A stretch of 14,123 nucleotides of DNA from JBMORO01 sp049322295 (GCA_049322295.1 JBMORO010000026.1:1-14123), one strand, 5' to 3'. Positions 1 through 7,916 are shown, counted from the stretch's first letter. Translations and numbers: made by a program. Notes: generated by a model from the letters alone, not told the origin.

Positions 1-2
1 CC

Positions 3-56
3 CAGTCTGTGCCAGTTAGATTTCCTTTGCCTAAATGGAGAGAGGTGAAGCCATAA
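3..56 (+). CDS. possible 3' tail of an upstream gene
   Basis: One frame is open from the window edge to a TAA at 54-56 and reads QSVPVRFPLPKWREVKP. The other two + frames stop early. The composition looks like a real protein C-terminus, but 17 residues are too few to assign a family. It would be the gene ahead of the surface cluster, and the hairpin at 149-166 would be its terminator. Confidence 0.3.
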   Translation, partial: QSVPVRFPLPKWREVKP

Positions 57-148
57 ATTAGCTTACAGCCCGTTGGGCTCAGCCCAATTAGGGAAATTAG
101 TTATTAGAGATTAGTTAGGCCTTAGGATGGTTCGGCCAATTAGTTAAG

Positions 149-170
149 ATCCCCCTTAGCGGGGATTTCT
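149..170 (+). terminator. terminator-like hairpin
   Basis: ATCCCC (149-154) pairs with GGGGAT (161-166) around a 6-nt loop and is followed by a short, interrupted T run. It lies just before the -35 box at 172, so it would separate an upstream transcript from the surface cluster. The T tract is weak. Confidence 0.4.
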
Positions 171-171
171 A

Positions 172-200
172 TTGACATATATATTTTTATTTTGTATAAT
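172..200 (+). promoter_or_regulatory. consensus sigma70 promoter for the CAP/sortase unit
   Basis: A perfect TTGACA (172-177), a 17-bp spacer and a perfect TATAAT (195-200) are present. Transcription would begin near 207 and give a leader of about 140 nt containing the palindromic element that ends at the start codon at 348. Confidence 0.85.
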
Positions 201-211
201 ATAGATGATGA

Positions 212-347
212 CCCCGTACTGAATTTTCGACTGCTCCGACTACGGTCGGAGCAAGAAGGCACGGGGCATAATTAAGGGACAGTCAATTTTGATAAACATT
301 AATTTGTATATTTTTGACATTTAAAATGTCGAAAATCTAGTACGGGG
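212..347. repeat. palindromic element, family A copy 1
   Basis: The 20-bp arms at 212-231 and 328-347 are inverted copies that differ only at a 2-base step (GA in the left arm, AG in the reverse complement of the right). Inside are a perfect 8-bp hairpin (GCTCCGAC/GTCGGAGC, 233-252) and a 7-bp hairpin around GACATTT (316-330). A second copy with related arms lies at 13247-13327. The structure resembles REP or MITE-type non-autonomous elements, but no transposase is present. The right arm touches the ATG at 348. Confidence 0.8.
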
Positions 348-1274
348 ATGAAAAGAATAGTAGCAAAAACCCAAAAGGTCTTTTTTCCAAGTAATCAGAA
401 CGATTACAAGCCATATATTTTAAAACCAAGAAATTTATTTGTTTTGGCTATAATTTTATTAGTTATAAAATTTTTACTTTTTTCTTGGTTTTTTTATTAT
501 CCGAGAACAACTCAATTTGCAGTTGTTATCAGTTCTAAATTAGTTGAATTAGTTAATCAAGAAAGAACAGCTGCGGGACTCGAACCATTAAAAATCAACG
601 AGAGATTAGTTCAGGCTGCCCAGCAGAAAGCTCAGGATATGGTAAGTCATAGTTATTTTGCCCATACCAGTCCTTCGGGAATTACTCCCTGGTATTGGTT
701 TGATAAAGTTGGTTATGATTATATCGCGGCAGGAGAAAATTTAGCTAAGGATTTTACTGAAAGCACTTATCTTCATCAGGCTTGGATGAATTCACCTTCT
801 CATAAAAATAATATCTTGAATAAAAATTATCAAGAAATTGGTATAGCTGTAGTCGAGGGAGAAATAAATGGTAAAAATACTGTCTTAGCTGTTCAGATGT
901 TTGGTAAACTTGCTACTAAAAAAATTGAGAAACCAGAAGTTAAGCAACCCGCCCCATCCCAAGTAGCAGTTTCCCCTCAAGAACAAGAAGTGGTTTCCCC
1001 ATCAGTAGAAAGTCAGAAAACCGGTTCCCTAAAAACCACCCTACCAGATACCTTTTTAAATACTATTAATAAGAAATCAGAACCAATAGTTAAAGATATT
1101 TACTTTATTATTGCCGGCTTGCTAAGTTTGGTTCTCTTGTTAACAATTTTTGTCAATATTCGGGTCCAATATCCAAGATTGATTTTTACTGTCTTGATTT
1201 TTATTATTTTAATTATTGGCATTGCTTCTTTTAATGGTCAGGAATTTTTAAATAAGGGCATTGATATACTTTAA
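348..1274 (+). CDS. membrane-anchored CAP-domain (SCP/PR1, YkwD-like) protein
   Basis: This 308-aa surface protein has an N-terminal membrane segment (about residues 28-50), an extracytoplasmic CAP domain (about 62-188), a Pro/Gln-rich linker (195-235) and two C-terminal membrane segments (about 251-271 and 277-293). CAP hallmarks are visible: YFAHTSPSG with H106, AGENLAKDF with E130, and WMNSPSHKNNIL with H152, followed by the EIGIAVV strand. Bacterial CAP proteins are usually secreted and their substrates are mostly unknown, so no reaction is assigned. The start is the only early ATG in frame. It has no Shine-Dalgarno and abuts the palindromic element. The sortase gene follows after 21 bp, which suggests co-transcription. 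The paired C-terminal membrane helices are unusual for the family and imply that the domain is held at the membrane from both ends. Confidence 0.88.
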   Translation: MKRIVAKTQKVFFPSNQNDYKPYILKPRNLFVLAIILLVIKFLLFSWFFYYPRTTQFAVVISSKLVELVNQERTAAGLEPLKINERLVQAAQQKAQDMVSHSYFAHTSPSGITPWYWFDKVGYDYIAAGENLAKDFTESTYLHQAWMNSPSHKNNILNKNYQEIGIAVVEGEINGKNTVLAVQMFGKLATKKIEKPEVKQPAPSQVAVSPQEQEVVSPSVESQKTGSLKTTLPDTFLNTINKKSEPIVKDIYFIIAGLLSLVLLLTIFVNIRVQYPRLIFTVLIFIILIIGIASFNGQEFLNKGIDIL

Positions 1275-1295
1275 ATTTATTAAAATATTTTAAAT

Positions 1296-1895
1296 ATGAA
1301 AGAATTTATTGTCTTTCTTTTTTTGTTTCTGATTGTTTTCAGTTTTAGCCTTTTTGTTTTTAATGGTCGTTTTATTTATGCCCAAATAAAATATCGATTT
1401 TTAGGACCCGCTCCAGTTGATTTGGAAAGAATAAATTTTATTTTTATTAAAGATGAATCATATCAGATTCCTCAAAGATTGGTTATTCTTTCTTTGGGTA
1501 TAGATGCGCCAGTTGTTTGGCCAGAGAATAGTAATGAAACCGCTCTCCAAAAAGCCCTAGAAAAAGGAGTAGTTTTCTGGCCGGGTTCATCTTTACTCGA
1601 AGAAAAAGGAACAATGATTATATTAGGTCACAGTTCAGCTTATCCTTGGTATAAGGGAAATTATGGTTCAATTTTTAGCCTATTAAACAAGTTGAGTCCG
1701 GGTGATGAGATTTTGATTTTTTCGCCAAATAAAAAATACATTTATCAAGTAGTAGAAAAAGAGATTGAATTACCAAAGAATTTAAATATTGAGAAGCAAG
1801 AAGCTCAATCGGTCCTTTATCTTTTAAGTTGCTGGCCAATTAGGACTGATTGGAAAAGAATAGCTATCAAAGCCATAGGTATTGACAGAGATTAG
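1296..1895 (+). CDS. sortase family transpeptidase
   Basis: This 199-aa membrane-bound cysteine transpeptidase would cleave a C-terminal sorting signal and attach the protein to an envelope acceptor. It has an N-terminal membrane anchor (about residues 4-23), a beta-rich sortase domain from about 60 to the end, the catalytic His in ILGHSSA (H112), the catalytic Cys in YLLSCWP (C179), and the Arg in WKRIAI (R188), at the spacing typical of the family. It is probably co-transcribed with the CAP gene upstream. The last codons overlap the -35 box of the next gene's promoter. The downstream DUF11 protein carries an LVKTG signal-like motif and is the obvious candidate substrate. The class (A to F) cannot be set from the sequence alone. 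Confidence 0.88.
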   Translation: MKEFIVFLFLFLIVFSFSLFVFNGRFIYAQIKYRFLGPAPVDLERINFIFIKDESYQIPQRLVILSLGIDAPVVWPENSNETALQKALEKGVVFWPGSSLLEEKGTMIILGHSSAYPWYKGNYGSIFSLLNKLSPGDEILIFSPNKKYIYQVVEKEIELPKNLNIEKQEAQSVLYLLSCWPIRTDWKRIAIKAIGIDRD

Positions 1896-1910
1896 TCAGT
1901 GTGCTAAAAT
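1882..1910 (+). promoter_or_regulatory. consensus promoter for the DUF11 protein gene
   Basis: TTGACA (1882-1887), a 17-bp spacer and TAAAAT (1905-1910) form a strong promoter inside the 3' end of the sortase gene. Transcription would begin near 1917, which favours the ATG at 1930 over the upstream in-frame TTG (1882) and ATG (1909), because both are promoter bases. Confidence 0.75.
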
Positions 1911-1929
1911 GAAGAAAATTAAAAATTCT

Positions 1930-4578
1930 ATGGAAAACTCATTTTTAAACTCAAGAAATCAATTTAGTAGCAAAGCAGTATTTATTTTAATCGCTGTCAG
2001 TGTTTTATTATCGGTGTTTGTAGTGGTTGGAATGGCTCAGGCGGCTAATCCGGGAGACCATTGTAATACTACGGCTGACTGTGGAACTGGCATGGATTGT
2101 TATTACAATAGATGTCTTAAAAAGGCATTTTCAAGTTGTAGCACTTCAGCTGATTGCGCGGGTGAATATACCAGTATAATGGGATGCTTTAGTGGCCAGT
2201 GTCTTGGCAGGCACGGTTATCCTTGTGGCGATGTGAGAGATGACCCGGTGTGTGCTCCTGGCTTTCATTGTGATATTACTACTTCTATAGGCTATCACTA
2301 TTGTGAAGGGAATGAAGGAGGAACTCCCAATTTGATTATTTCTAAATCAGTAAATAAGAACACTGCTAATCCCGGGGATGAGGTTGTTTATACTTTAACC
2401 TATGCTAATGTCGGGGAGGGCAGTGCTAATGGTGTAATAGTTAAGGATACTTTTAATTATATTAACCAACAATATCTTACTTTTATCAGTGCTACTCCCG
2501 CCCCTACTTCTGGCACTGATACTTGGAGTATCGGCACTCTTAATGCTGGTCAATCAGGCCAGATAACAATCAGAGCAGGAGTAAGTACCTCTGTTCCCAT
2601 TGGAACTACCGAGATTAAAAACAGAGCTACTATTCAAAGTAATGAGGTCTCGCTTATTTATAGTAATTGCGCCAACTTTTTTGTCACCCGTGCTGGCGTC
2701 CCATCTCTTTCTATTACAAAGTCAGTAAGTAAATCTTCTGCCTCACCAGGTGAAAGCATTGTTTATACTTTAAATTATAAAAATACTGGCCAAGCCACAG
2801 CTACCAATGTAATAATTAAAGATCCGTTCATTAATCTTAATCAAAATTACCTTACTTTTATTAGTGCTACTCCTAATCCTACTTCTGGCACTGACACCTG
2901 GAATATTGGTACCCTTGGTCCTGATTTTATAGGTCAGATAAATATTGTAGCCAGAATTAGTAATTCAGTGTCCGGGAATATAGAAATTCAGAACAGAGCC
3001 AATATTGATAGTAATGAGACAGATCTACAATATAGTAATTATGTTTCAACTTATGTGAGCGGAATTGCTAGTTTGGATATTGATAAATTAGTCAGAAATA
3101 TTTCAACTGGTTCTGGATTTGTTGAATCAGTTAGTGCCAGACCGAATGATGAGATAGAGTTTTCTTTAGTTGTTCGTTCAACTGGTAACAATACAGTAAA
3201 TAACGTTAAGGTTTGGGATAATTTACCCTATCGTTTAAATTATATTTCCGGTACTACCACGGTTGATGGTTCTTATAAAGAAGACGGAATAACCTCAGGA
3301 GGAATTTATATTGGTGATTTATCTGCTGGTCAAACAAAGACTATTAAGTTTAGGGCTAGAGTAGCTGATGAGACAATGTTCAATGTAGGATTTACTACTT
3401 TAACTAATTATGGTTATACGAGCGGAAATGGCGTTGCCTTAGTTTATGACTCAGCCACTGTTGAGGTCAGGAAAGATAGCGGCTGTTCGGCTTCTTTACA
3501 TATCAATAAACAAGTTCGTAATATTACGCAGGGCTTTGGTTACTGGACAGATATTGTTTCGGCTAATCCTGGAAATGAAATTGAAGTTTTAATTAGGATA
3601 AATTCGGTTGGTAATGAAACAGCTGAGAATTCAAGGGTTAGAGACCAATTGCCATCCCATTTAAATTATATTTCTGGTAGTACGACGGTTAATGGTTCTT
3701 ATAAAGAAGATGGAATAGTTTCTGGTAATGGTATTTATCTTGGTAATTTTTATGTTGGCGATTCTAAAGAAATAAAATTTAGAATCAGAGTAGGGTCAGC
3801 TGATGAATTTAGCGCCTCTTCTACAACTTTGACTAATTATGCCTATACTTGGGGTGATAAAACCTGCGGCGAAATTAATGACTCTGCCCAAATTATCGTA
3901 AATAAACAACAGACTTCTACTTATCTTCTTTCTATTAGTAAACTGGGTCGAAATCTTAGCCGAGGACAAGTTGAATTGCTTGATTCATTTTTAGCTAGTC
4001 CCAGTGATGAATTAGAGTTTTCAATCCAGATTACTAATGTCGGTAACACTGATTTGAGCAATGTTAAAGTTTGGGATAGTTTACCGGCTAATATTTCAAT
4101 CATTACTGGTAGCACCACAATTGATGGGGTTTCTTGGGGTGGAGATGTTATCGGAGCTGGATTATCTTTAGGAAGTTTAACCGCTGGTCAAACCAAGACT
4201 ATTAAATTTAGAGTTAGAGTTGAATCAGCTGACAAATTTGGGGCTGGTTCGACTACTTTAATTAATACTGCTTACGCAATTGCCACCAATGTTTTCCAAA
4301 TTTCAGATTCTGCTTCAGTAATTATTTATAAACCAGGAGAGGTTTTGGGAGCTGCTTTGGTTAAAACCGGAGCTAATTCTATGGCTTTAATATTTTTGAT
4401 GATAATTAGCGGCCTTATTTCTTTCTTTTTCTATTGCCGTTTAAGAGAAGAGAGGCTTTTGGAAATTTTAAATAGTAATAGAGGAAACAGATTTTATAGA
4501 TGGTTAATAAAATCATATTTTAGACTTAAACTTTTGTTTACTGTTAAGGCAATGAGATTTAAAAAAGTTTACTGGTAA
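1930..4578 (+). CDS. secreted DUF11-repeat surface protein with sortase-like sorting signal
   Basis: From ATG 1930 this is an 882-aa exported protein. It has a signal peptide (hydrophobic core about residues 16-35, likely cut after AQA at about 38), a Cys-rich region (about 40-126, with pairs such as GDHC..DC..C..RC), then five beta-sandwich repeats of DUF11 type at roughly 132-255, 258-376, 381-515, 522-658 and 664-800. Repeats carry recurring phrases such as LTFISATP, SGTDTW, LNYISG and AGQTKTIKF. The end has LVKTGAN (about 810-816), a membrane helix (about 818-835) and a basic tail of about 47 residues. DUF11 proteins are typically stalk-like envelope proteins. The LVKTG motif next to a sortase gene suggests cell-envelope anchoring, although the tail is much longer than in classical sorting signals. 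The start was chosen because the promoter at 1882-1910 overlaps earlier starts. A hairpin terminator follows immediately. Confidence 0.85.
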   Translation: MENSFLNSRNQFSSKAVFILIAVSVLLSVFVVVGMAQAANPGDHCNTTADCGTGMDCYYNRCLKKAFSSCSTSADCAGEYTSIMGCFSGQCLGRHGYPCGDVRDDPVCAPGFHCDITTSIGYHYCEGNEGGTPNLIISKSVNKNTANPGDEVVYTLTYANVGEGSANGVIVKDTFNYINQQYLTFISATPAPTSGTDTWSIGTLNAGQSGQITIRAGVSTSVPIGTTEIKNRATIQSNEVSLIYSNCANFFVTRAGVPSLSITKSVSKSSASPGESIVYTLNYKNTGQATATNVIIKDPFINLNQNYLTFISATPNPTSGTDTWNIGTLGPDFIGQINIVARISNSVSGNIEIQNRANIDSNETDLQYSNYVSTYVSGIASLDIDKLVRNISTGSGFVESVSARPNDEIEFSLVVRSTGNNTVNNVKVWDNLPYRLNYISGTTTVDGSYKEDGITSGGIYIGDLSAGQTKTIKFRARVADETMFNVGFTTLTNYGYTSGNGVALVYDSATVEVRKDSGCSASLHINKQVRNITQGFGYWTDIVSANPGNEIEVLIRINSVGNETAENSRVRDQLPSHLNYISGSTTVNGSYKEDGIVSGNGIYLGNFYVGDSKEIKFRIRVGSADEFSASSTTLTNYAYTWGDKTCGEINDSAQIIVNKQQTSTYLLSISKLGRNLSRGQVELLDSFLASPSDELEFSIQITNVGNTDLSNVKVWDSLPANISIITGSTTIDGVSWGGDVIGAGLSLGSLTAGQTKTIKFRVRVESADKFGAGSTTLINTAYAIATNVFQISDSASVIIYKPGEVLGAALVKTGANSMALIFLMIISGLISFFFYCRLREERLLEILNSNRGNRFYRWLIKSYFRLKLLFTVKAMRFKKVYW

Positions 4579-4611
4579 AAAATCCCCGCAAGTGTACTTG
4601 CGGGGATTTTT
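4578..4611. terminator. strong bidirectional intrinsic terminator
   Basis: A perfect 16-bp stem (4578-4593 with 4596-4611) has an A run on the left and a T run on the right. It ends the + strand surface cluster and, read on the other strand, would also end the MerR-like gene that stops at 4616. Confidence 0.92.
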
Positions 4612-4615
4612 AAAA

Positions 4616-4837
4616 TTAAATATAATAAATATCTATCTTTCTCTTCTGTCTTTTCTCTCGACTGATTTCCATTTTTCTTAAAAATAATTCAAGCTGGTCT
4701 GGTTTATAAACTCGGTAATTATTAATAGGATGACGATAGGCCTTAAGTTTCCCGCTCTTGTCCCAATTCCTGAGAGTCAAGGGAGTAACTCCTAAAAGTT
4801 TGGCTGCTTGTTTAATTGTATAGTATTTTTTCTGCAT
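4616..4837 (-). CDS. small MerR/excisionase-type DNA-binding protein
   Basis: This 73-aa protein is a single winged helix-turn-helix domain. YYTIKQAAKLLGVTPLTLRNW (about residues 5-25) has the MerR-like helix-turn-helix pattern, and KLKAYRHPINNYRVYK (about 31-46) forms the wing. A short basic tail follows and there is no effector or dimerisation domain. Similar stand-alone domains occur in excisionases and in the N-terminus of IS607-type serine recombinases, but no recombinase gene is nearby. It is divergent from the O-antigen ligase-like gene, and that gene's extended -10 lies within this gene's leader, so regulation of the divergent unit is possible but inferred. The gene shares a terminator with the DUF11 gene. 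Confidence 0.8.
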   Translation of the reverse strand: MQKKYYTIKQAAKLLGVTPLTLRNWDKSGKLKAYRHPINNYRVYKPDQLELFLRKMEISREKRQKRKIDIYYI

Positions 4838-4840
4838 CTA

Positions 4841-4849
4841 TGCTATAAT
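4841..4849 (+). promoter_or_regulatory. extended -10 promoter for the O-antigen ligase-like gene
   Basis: TGCTATAAT is a perfect extended -10 (TGnTATAAT). No clear -35 is needed or seen. Transcription would start near 4856 and leave a leader of about 55 nt before ATG 4912. The site is immediately upstream of the divergent regulator's start codon. Confidence 0.6.
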
Positions 4850-4876
4850 TTGTATAAATAATAATCCTATGTTATT

Positions 4877-4882
4877 ATTATA
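4877..4882 (-). promoter_or_regulatory. possible -10 box for the MerR-like gene
   Basis: TATAAT reads on the - strand about 40 bp ahead of the start codon at 4837. A weak TTATTA lies 17 bp further upstream (4900-4905). In this AT-rich stretch the match could be chance. Confidence 0.35.
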
Positions 4883-4911
4883 TCACATAATAATTAACTT
4901 AATAAACAACC

Positions 4912-7314
4912 ATGAGTCTAAAATCAATTTTTTCTAAATTGGCATTTTCCAAAGGAGGCACAACTCTGGATAAAGTCATTCAGAGACTTATTTATATTTT
5001 AATATTTTTGTTTCCCCTCTGGTTTTTGCCATTAACTATTAATGCTGTTGAGTTTAATAAACAGGTATTGCTGGTTCTTTTCGTGGTGGTGACGTTTATT
5101 CTTTGGTTGATAAAAATTTTAAACCAAGGAGAAGTTCGATGGAAAAGTAATATCTTAAATATTTTTCTTGGTCTTTTCTTGGTTGTTTATATTTTAGCTA
5201 CTATCTTTTCTTCAAGGCCCTATGGTAGTCTAGTAGGATGGCCCACTCATTTAAGCGGGAGCTTGGTAAATATTCTATGTTTTCTGGGATTGTATCTTTT
5301 GATTATTAACAATTTTAAAGGATTGAAAGACACATTTAATTTATTATTTGTGTTTTTGGTTTCTTCAGCCATTACTACTATTATTGGTTTAATCCAAATC
5401 TGGGGTGGATTTATTTTCCCTTGGTCTTTTACTAAGATTACCTCCTTTAACATGGTAGGCACAGTAAATTCTTTAGGAATTTTCTCGGCCATGGTTTTAA
5501 CTCTGGTAACGGCTTTACTTTTTGTAATAAAAAAGACCAATATAAAAATATTTCTGGTGCTTTTGGGATTACTGAATTTAATACTTTTAATTAGCTTGAA
5601 TTTTTGGGTTTTATGGTTAATTTTGATAGTAGGTTTAGCAATAATATTAGTCCTTGGCCTAATGAGGATAGTAAAGTTGGAGGAAAGCGTAAGTTGGTTA
5701 GCTTGGCCTATCGCTATTTTAGCTATCGCTCTTATTTTTCTGTTCTTCCGACCGACTTTGCCCTTAAGAACCAATCTGCCTGTAGAGGTGGGCTTGAATT
5801 ATAAGGGTGGCTTAGAAGTAGTTAAGAAGGTTTTACAAGAAAAACCAATCTTAGGAACTGGACCAGAAAGTTTTGTTCTTAATTATACTAAGTATAAATC
5901 CTCAACCATTAACCAGACAGCTTTTTGGAATGTAAGATTTGCCAATCCCCCTGGCGAGATTTATTCAATAACCTCTGACTTAGGAATTATAGGATTAATA
6001 TCTTTCTTGATTATATTGGTCTTGTTTATAATTAAAGCCATTACAAATTTAATCAAGACAGTAGGTGAAGGAGATAATATTCTAAAGCAATTTCTGGAAA
6101 TAGGAGTATTTGCCGGTTGGTTGGGATTGGCAGTTGGGCTTTTCCTTTATCCTCAAAGTTTGACTTTAATGTTTAGTTTTTGGTTGTTATTCAGTATTTA
6201 TTTAGCTGAGAGTTCTGTATTTAAAGAAAAAGTCTATAATTTAAGAAAATCTCCGGCCGTTCTTTTGACAGCCAGCTTTTCTTTTGTAATTATAATAGTT
6301 TTGATGGTAGGATTCATCTATGTTGAAGGGACGAGATTTGTAGCCGAAGTAGTTTATAAAAATGGATTAGATTTGATTCAGATAAAAGGAAATTTAGATG
6401 AGGGTATTAACAAAGTAGTAAGAGCTACGGTTATTAATCCTTACGAAGATAGAACATACAATGTTCTTTCTCAGCTTTTTATTTTAAAGATGAATCGGGA
6501 TGCTCAATTAGGGGGGGTGACTCAACAGGAACGAGCTAATCTTATTCAAGTTGATGCTATTAATGCTATCAATTCAGCTGTTAGGGCTACTATTTTGTCA
6601 CCAAAAGATGTTGCCAACTGGTTGATTAGAGGACAGGTCTATGGACAAGTAATAAGCTTTATCAGCGGAGCAGCAGATTGGGCGGAGACCTCTTACGAAG
6701 AGGCGATAAAACTTGAACCCTTAAATCCTTTTATTTATACAGAGTGGGGAAGAGTTCTAGTCAATAGAGCAACCCTGTTAGCTGGACAAGGTAAAAGAGA
6801 CAGAGCAACCCAAGAAACAATAAATAATTATTTAGGACAGGCCCTAGAAAAATTTAATCGAGCAATTGAAATAAAGTCAAATTATGCTCCCGCCCTTTTT
6901 GAAAGCGCTCGAGTTTATGAAAGTCAAGGAAAGTTAAAGGAAGCCATTGCCAGAATGGAAATTAACAGGCAACTTCTTCCTCGAGATACGGGAATAGCTT
7001 TCCAATTAGGCGTTCTTTATTATAAGGCCGAGAAATATTCTGAGGCCAAAGGAGAATTTATTAGGGCCGTTGTTTTAGATGATAATTTTTCCAATGCTCG
7101 CTATTTCTTGGGTTTACTTTATGATAGAGAAGGAGACAAAGAATCAGCCCTTGACCAATTCGAGAGAATTGCCCTTCTTAATCCCGACAACGAGCACATT
7201 AAGGATGTTATCGCTAATTTGAAAGCTGGTTTACCAGCCTTAGGTTCAGCAGAGCTGGGACCACCTGAACAACCCGTACAGATTCCGATTGAACAGCAAC
7301 CAGTAGAAGAATAA
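4912..7314 (+). CDS. O-antigen ligase-like (Wzy_C) membrane protein with C-terminal TPR domain
   Basis: This 800-aa protein has about a dozen hydrophobic segments (residues about 24-470) and a C-terminal cytosolic or periplasmic helical repeat domain. Residues 293-328, with YKGGLEVVKKVLQEKPILGTGPESF, match the characteristic motif after the large loop in O-antigen ligase/Wzy polymerase proteins. TPR-like helix pairs occupy about 585-760 (for example YEEAIKLEPLNPFIYTEWG, and LGVLYYKAEKYSEAKGEF at about 699-716), followed by a Pro/Gln/Glu-rich tail. The family transfers or polymerises lipid-linked glycans. In a lineage likely to lack classical LPS the substrate would be an envelope glycan or glycoprotein, which is inference. 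There is no Shine-Dalgarno. The YkuK gene follows 8 bp after the stop. Confidence 0.82.
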   Translation: MSLKSIFSKLAFSKGGTTLDKVIQRLIYILIFLFPLWFLPLTINAVEFNKQVLLVLFVVVTFILWLIKILNQGEVRWKSNILNIFLGLFLVVYILATIFSSRPYGSLVGWPTHLSGSLVNILCFLGLYLLIINNFKGLKDTFNLLFVFLVSSAITTIIGLIQIWGGFIFPWSFTKITSFNMVGTVNSLGIFSAMVLTLVTALLFVIKKTNIKIFLVLLGLLNLILLISLNFWVLWLILIVGLAIILVLGLMRIVKLEESVSWLAWPIAILAIALIFLFFRPTLPLRTNLPVEVGLNYKGGLEVVKKVLQEKPILGTGPESFVLNYTKYKSSTINQTAFWNVRFANPPGEIYSITSDLGIIGLISFLIILVLFIIKAITNLIKTVGEGDNILKQFLEIGVFAGWLGLAVGLFLYPQSLTLMFSFWLLFSIYLAESSVFKEKVYNLRKSPAVLLTASFSFVIIIVLMVGFIYVEGTRFVAEVVYKNGLDLIQIKGNLDEGINKVVRATVINPYEDRTYNVLSQLFILKMNRDAQLGGVTQQERANLIQVDAINAINSAVRATILSPKDVANWLIRGQVYGQVISFISGAADWAETSYEEAIKLEPLNPFIYTEWGRVLVNRATLLAGQGKRDRATQETINNYLGQALEKFNRAIEIKSNYAPALFESARVYESQGKLKEAIARMEINRQLLPRDTGIAFQLGVLYYKAEKYSEAKGEFIRAVVLDDNFSNARYFLGLLYDREGDKESALDQFERIALLNPDNEHIKDVIANLKAGLPALGSAELGPPEQPVQIPIEQQPVEE

Positions 7315-7322
7315 AAAGAAAT

Positions 7323-7916
7323 ATGAACTTAGACGAGATTAAAAACCTAATAAAAGGAGGAGTTTTTCATAGTCCTACTAAGGGAATGTTAAATTTGGGT
7401 CGGGTTATTGAGGAGTTAATTAATTATAAGAAAGAAAGCCCCGAAGCAAAATATAAGATAGTTATTGGAACTGATTCAGAAACCAAAGAAAAGGGAGCAG
7501 AATTTGTTTGTGTAGTAGCAGTTCATAGGATAGGAAAAGGGGGAAGATATTTTTGGTCGCGAATTTATGACGAGAGAAAATTTGATTTAAGAAGCAGGAT
7601 TTATCAAGAAGCAGTTATTTCCTTGGCTTTGGCCGGCGCTTTATTAGAGAAAGAATTAGAACGACACGAAGTCAAGGTTGATATAGGTCAATCAATTGGC
7701 AATATATTTAAATCTTTAGGAAAAGATTCTAAAAATGGTTTGAATCAGGAAATTATTTTTAGTAATGAATTGGAGATTCACGTTGATATTGGTCAAAATG
7801 GTCCTACTCGAGAGATGATTAGAGAAATAGTCGGAATGATTAAGGGCAGTGGCTTCTTTGTTAAGATTAAGCCCGAAGCTTTTGCTGCCGCCACTTTAGC
7901 TGATAAACATCTTTAA
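7323..7916 (+). CDS. YkuK-family (DUF458) RNase H-like protein
   Basis: This 197-aa protein matches the YkuK/DUF458 pattern throughout: FHSPTKGML (15-23), YKIVIGTDSE (44-53), GKGGRYFW (71-78), the SRIYQEAVISLALA helix (91-104), EIHVDIGQNGPT (151-162), EIVGMIKGSGF (168-178) and KIKPEAFAAATLADK (181-195). The family has an RNase H-like fold with conserved acidic residues (here D51, E96, D155 and D194), and its substrate is not established. The gene starts 8 bp after the ligase-like gene and is probably co-transcribed. It appears to carry about 35 extra residues (about 121-155) ahead of the DIGQ strand, flanked by VDIGQ at both ends. Confidence 0.9.
   Translation: MNLDEIKNLIKGGVFHSPTKGMLNLGRVIEELINYKKESPEAKYKIVIGTDSETKEKGAEFVCVVAVHRIGKGGRYFWSRIYDERKFDLRSRIYQEAVISLALAGALLEKELERHEVKVDIGQSIGNIFKSLGKDSKNGLNQEIIFSNELEIHVDIGQNGPTREMIREIVGMIKGSGFFVKIKPEAFAAATLADKHL

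Larger units (their letters stand above)
57..347. other. non-coding region before the surface cluster
   Basis: No convincing gene is seen here. It holds a small perfect hairpin (TTGGGCT-C-AGCCCAA, 73-87), a stretch rich in the word ATTAG (85-150), a terminator-like hairpin (149-170), a consensus promoter (172-200) and a palindromic element (212-347) that runs up to the next start codon. Confidence 0.7.

Noticed and set aside
212..347. The family A palindromes as plain transcription terminators
   Set aside because: They lie downstream of promoters and upstream of start codons, lack a T run after the outer stem, and occur twice with the same asymmetric arms.
1882..1929. Upstream start codons (TTG 1882, ATG 1909) for the DUF11 gene
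   Set aside because: Both are part of a TTGACA-N17-TAAAAT promoter, so they would precede or coincide with the transcription start.
5247..5774. A long - strand frame inside the O-antigen ligase-like gene
   Set aside because: It is antisense to well-defined membrane segments, and its Lys/Ile/Asn-rich translation is typical of antisense frames.
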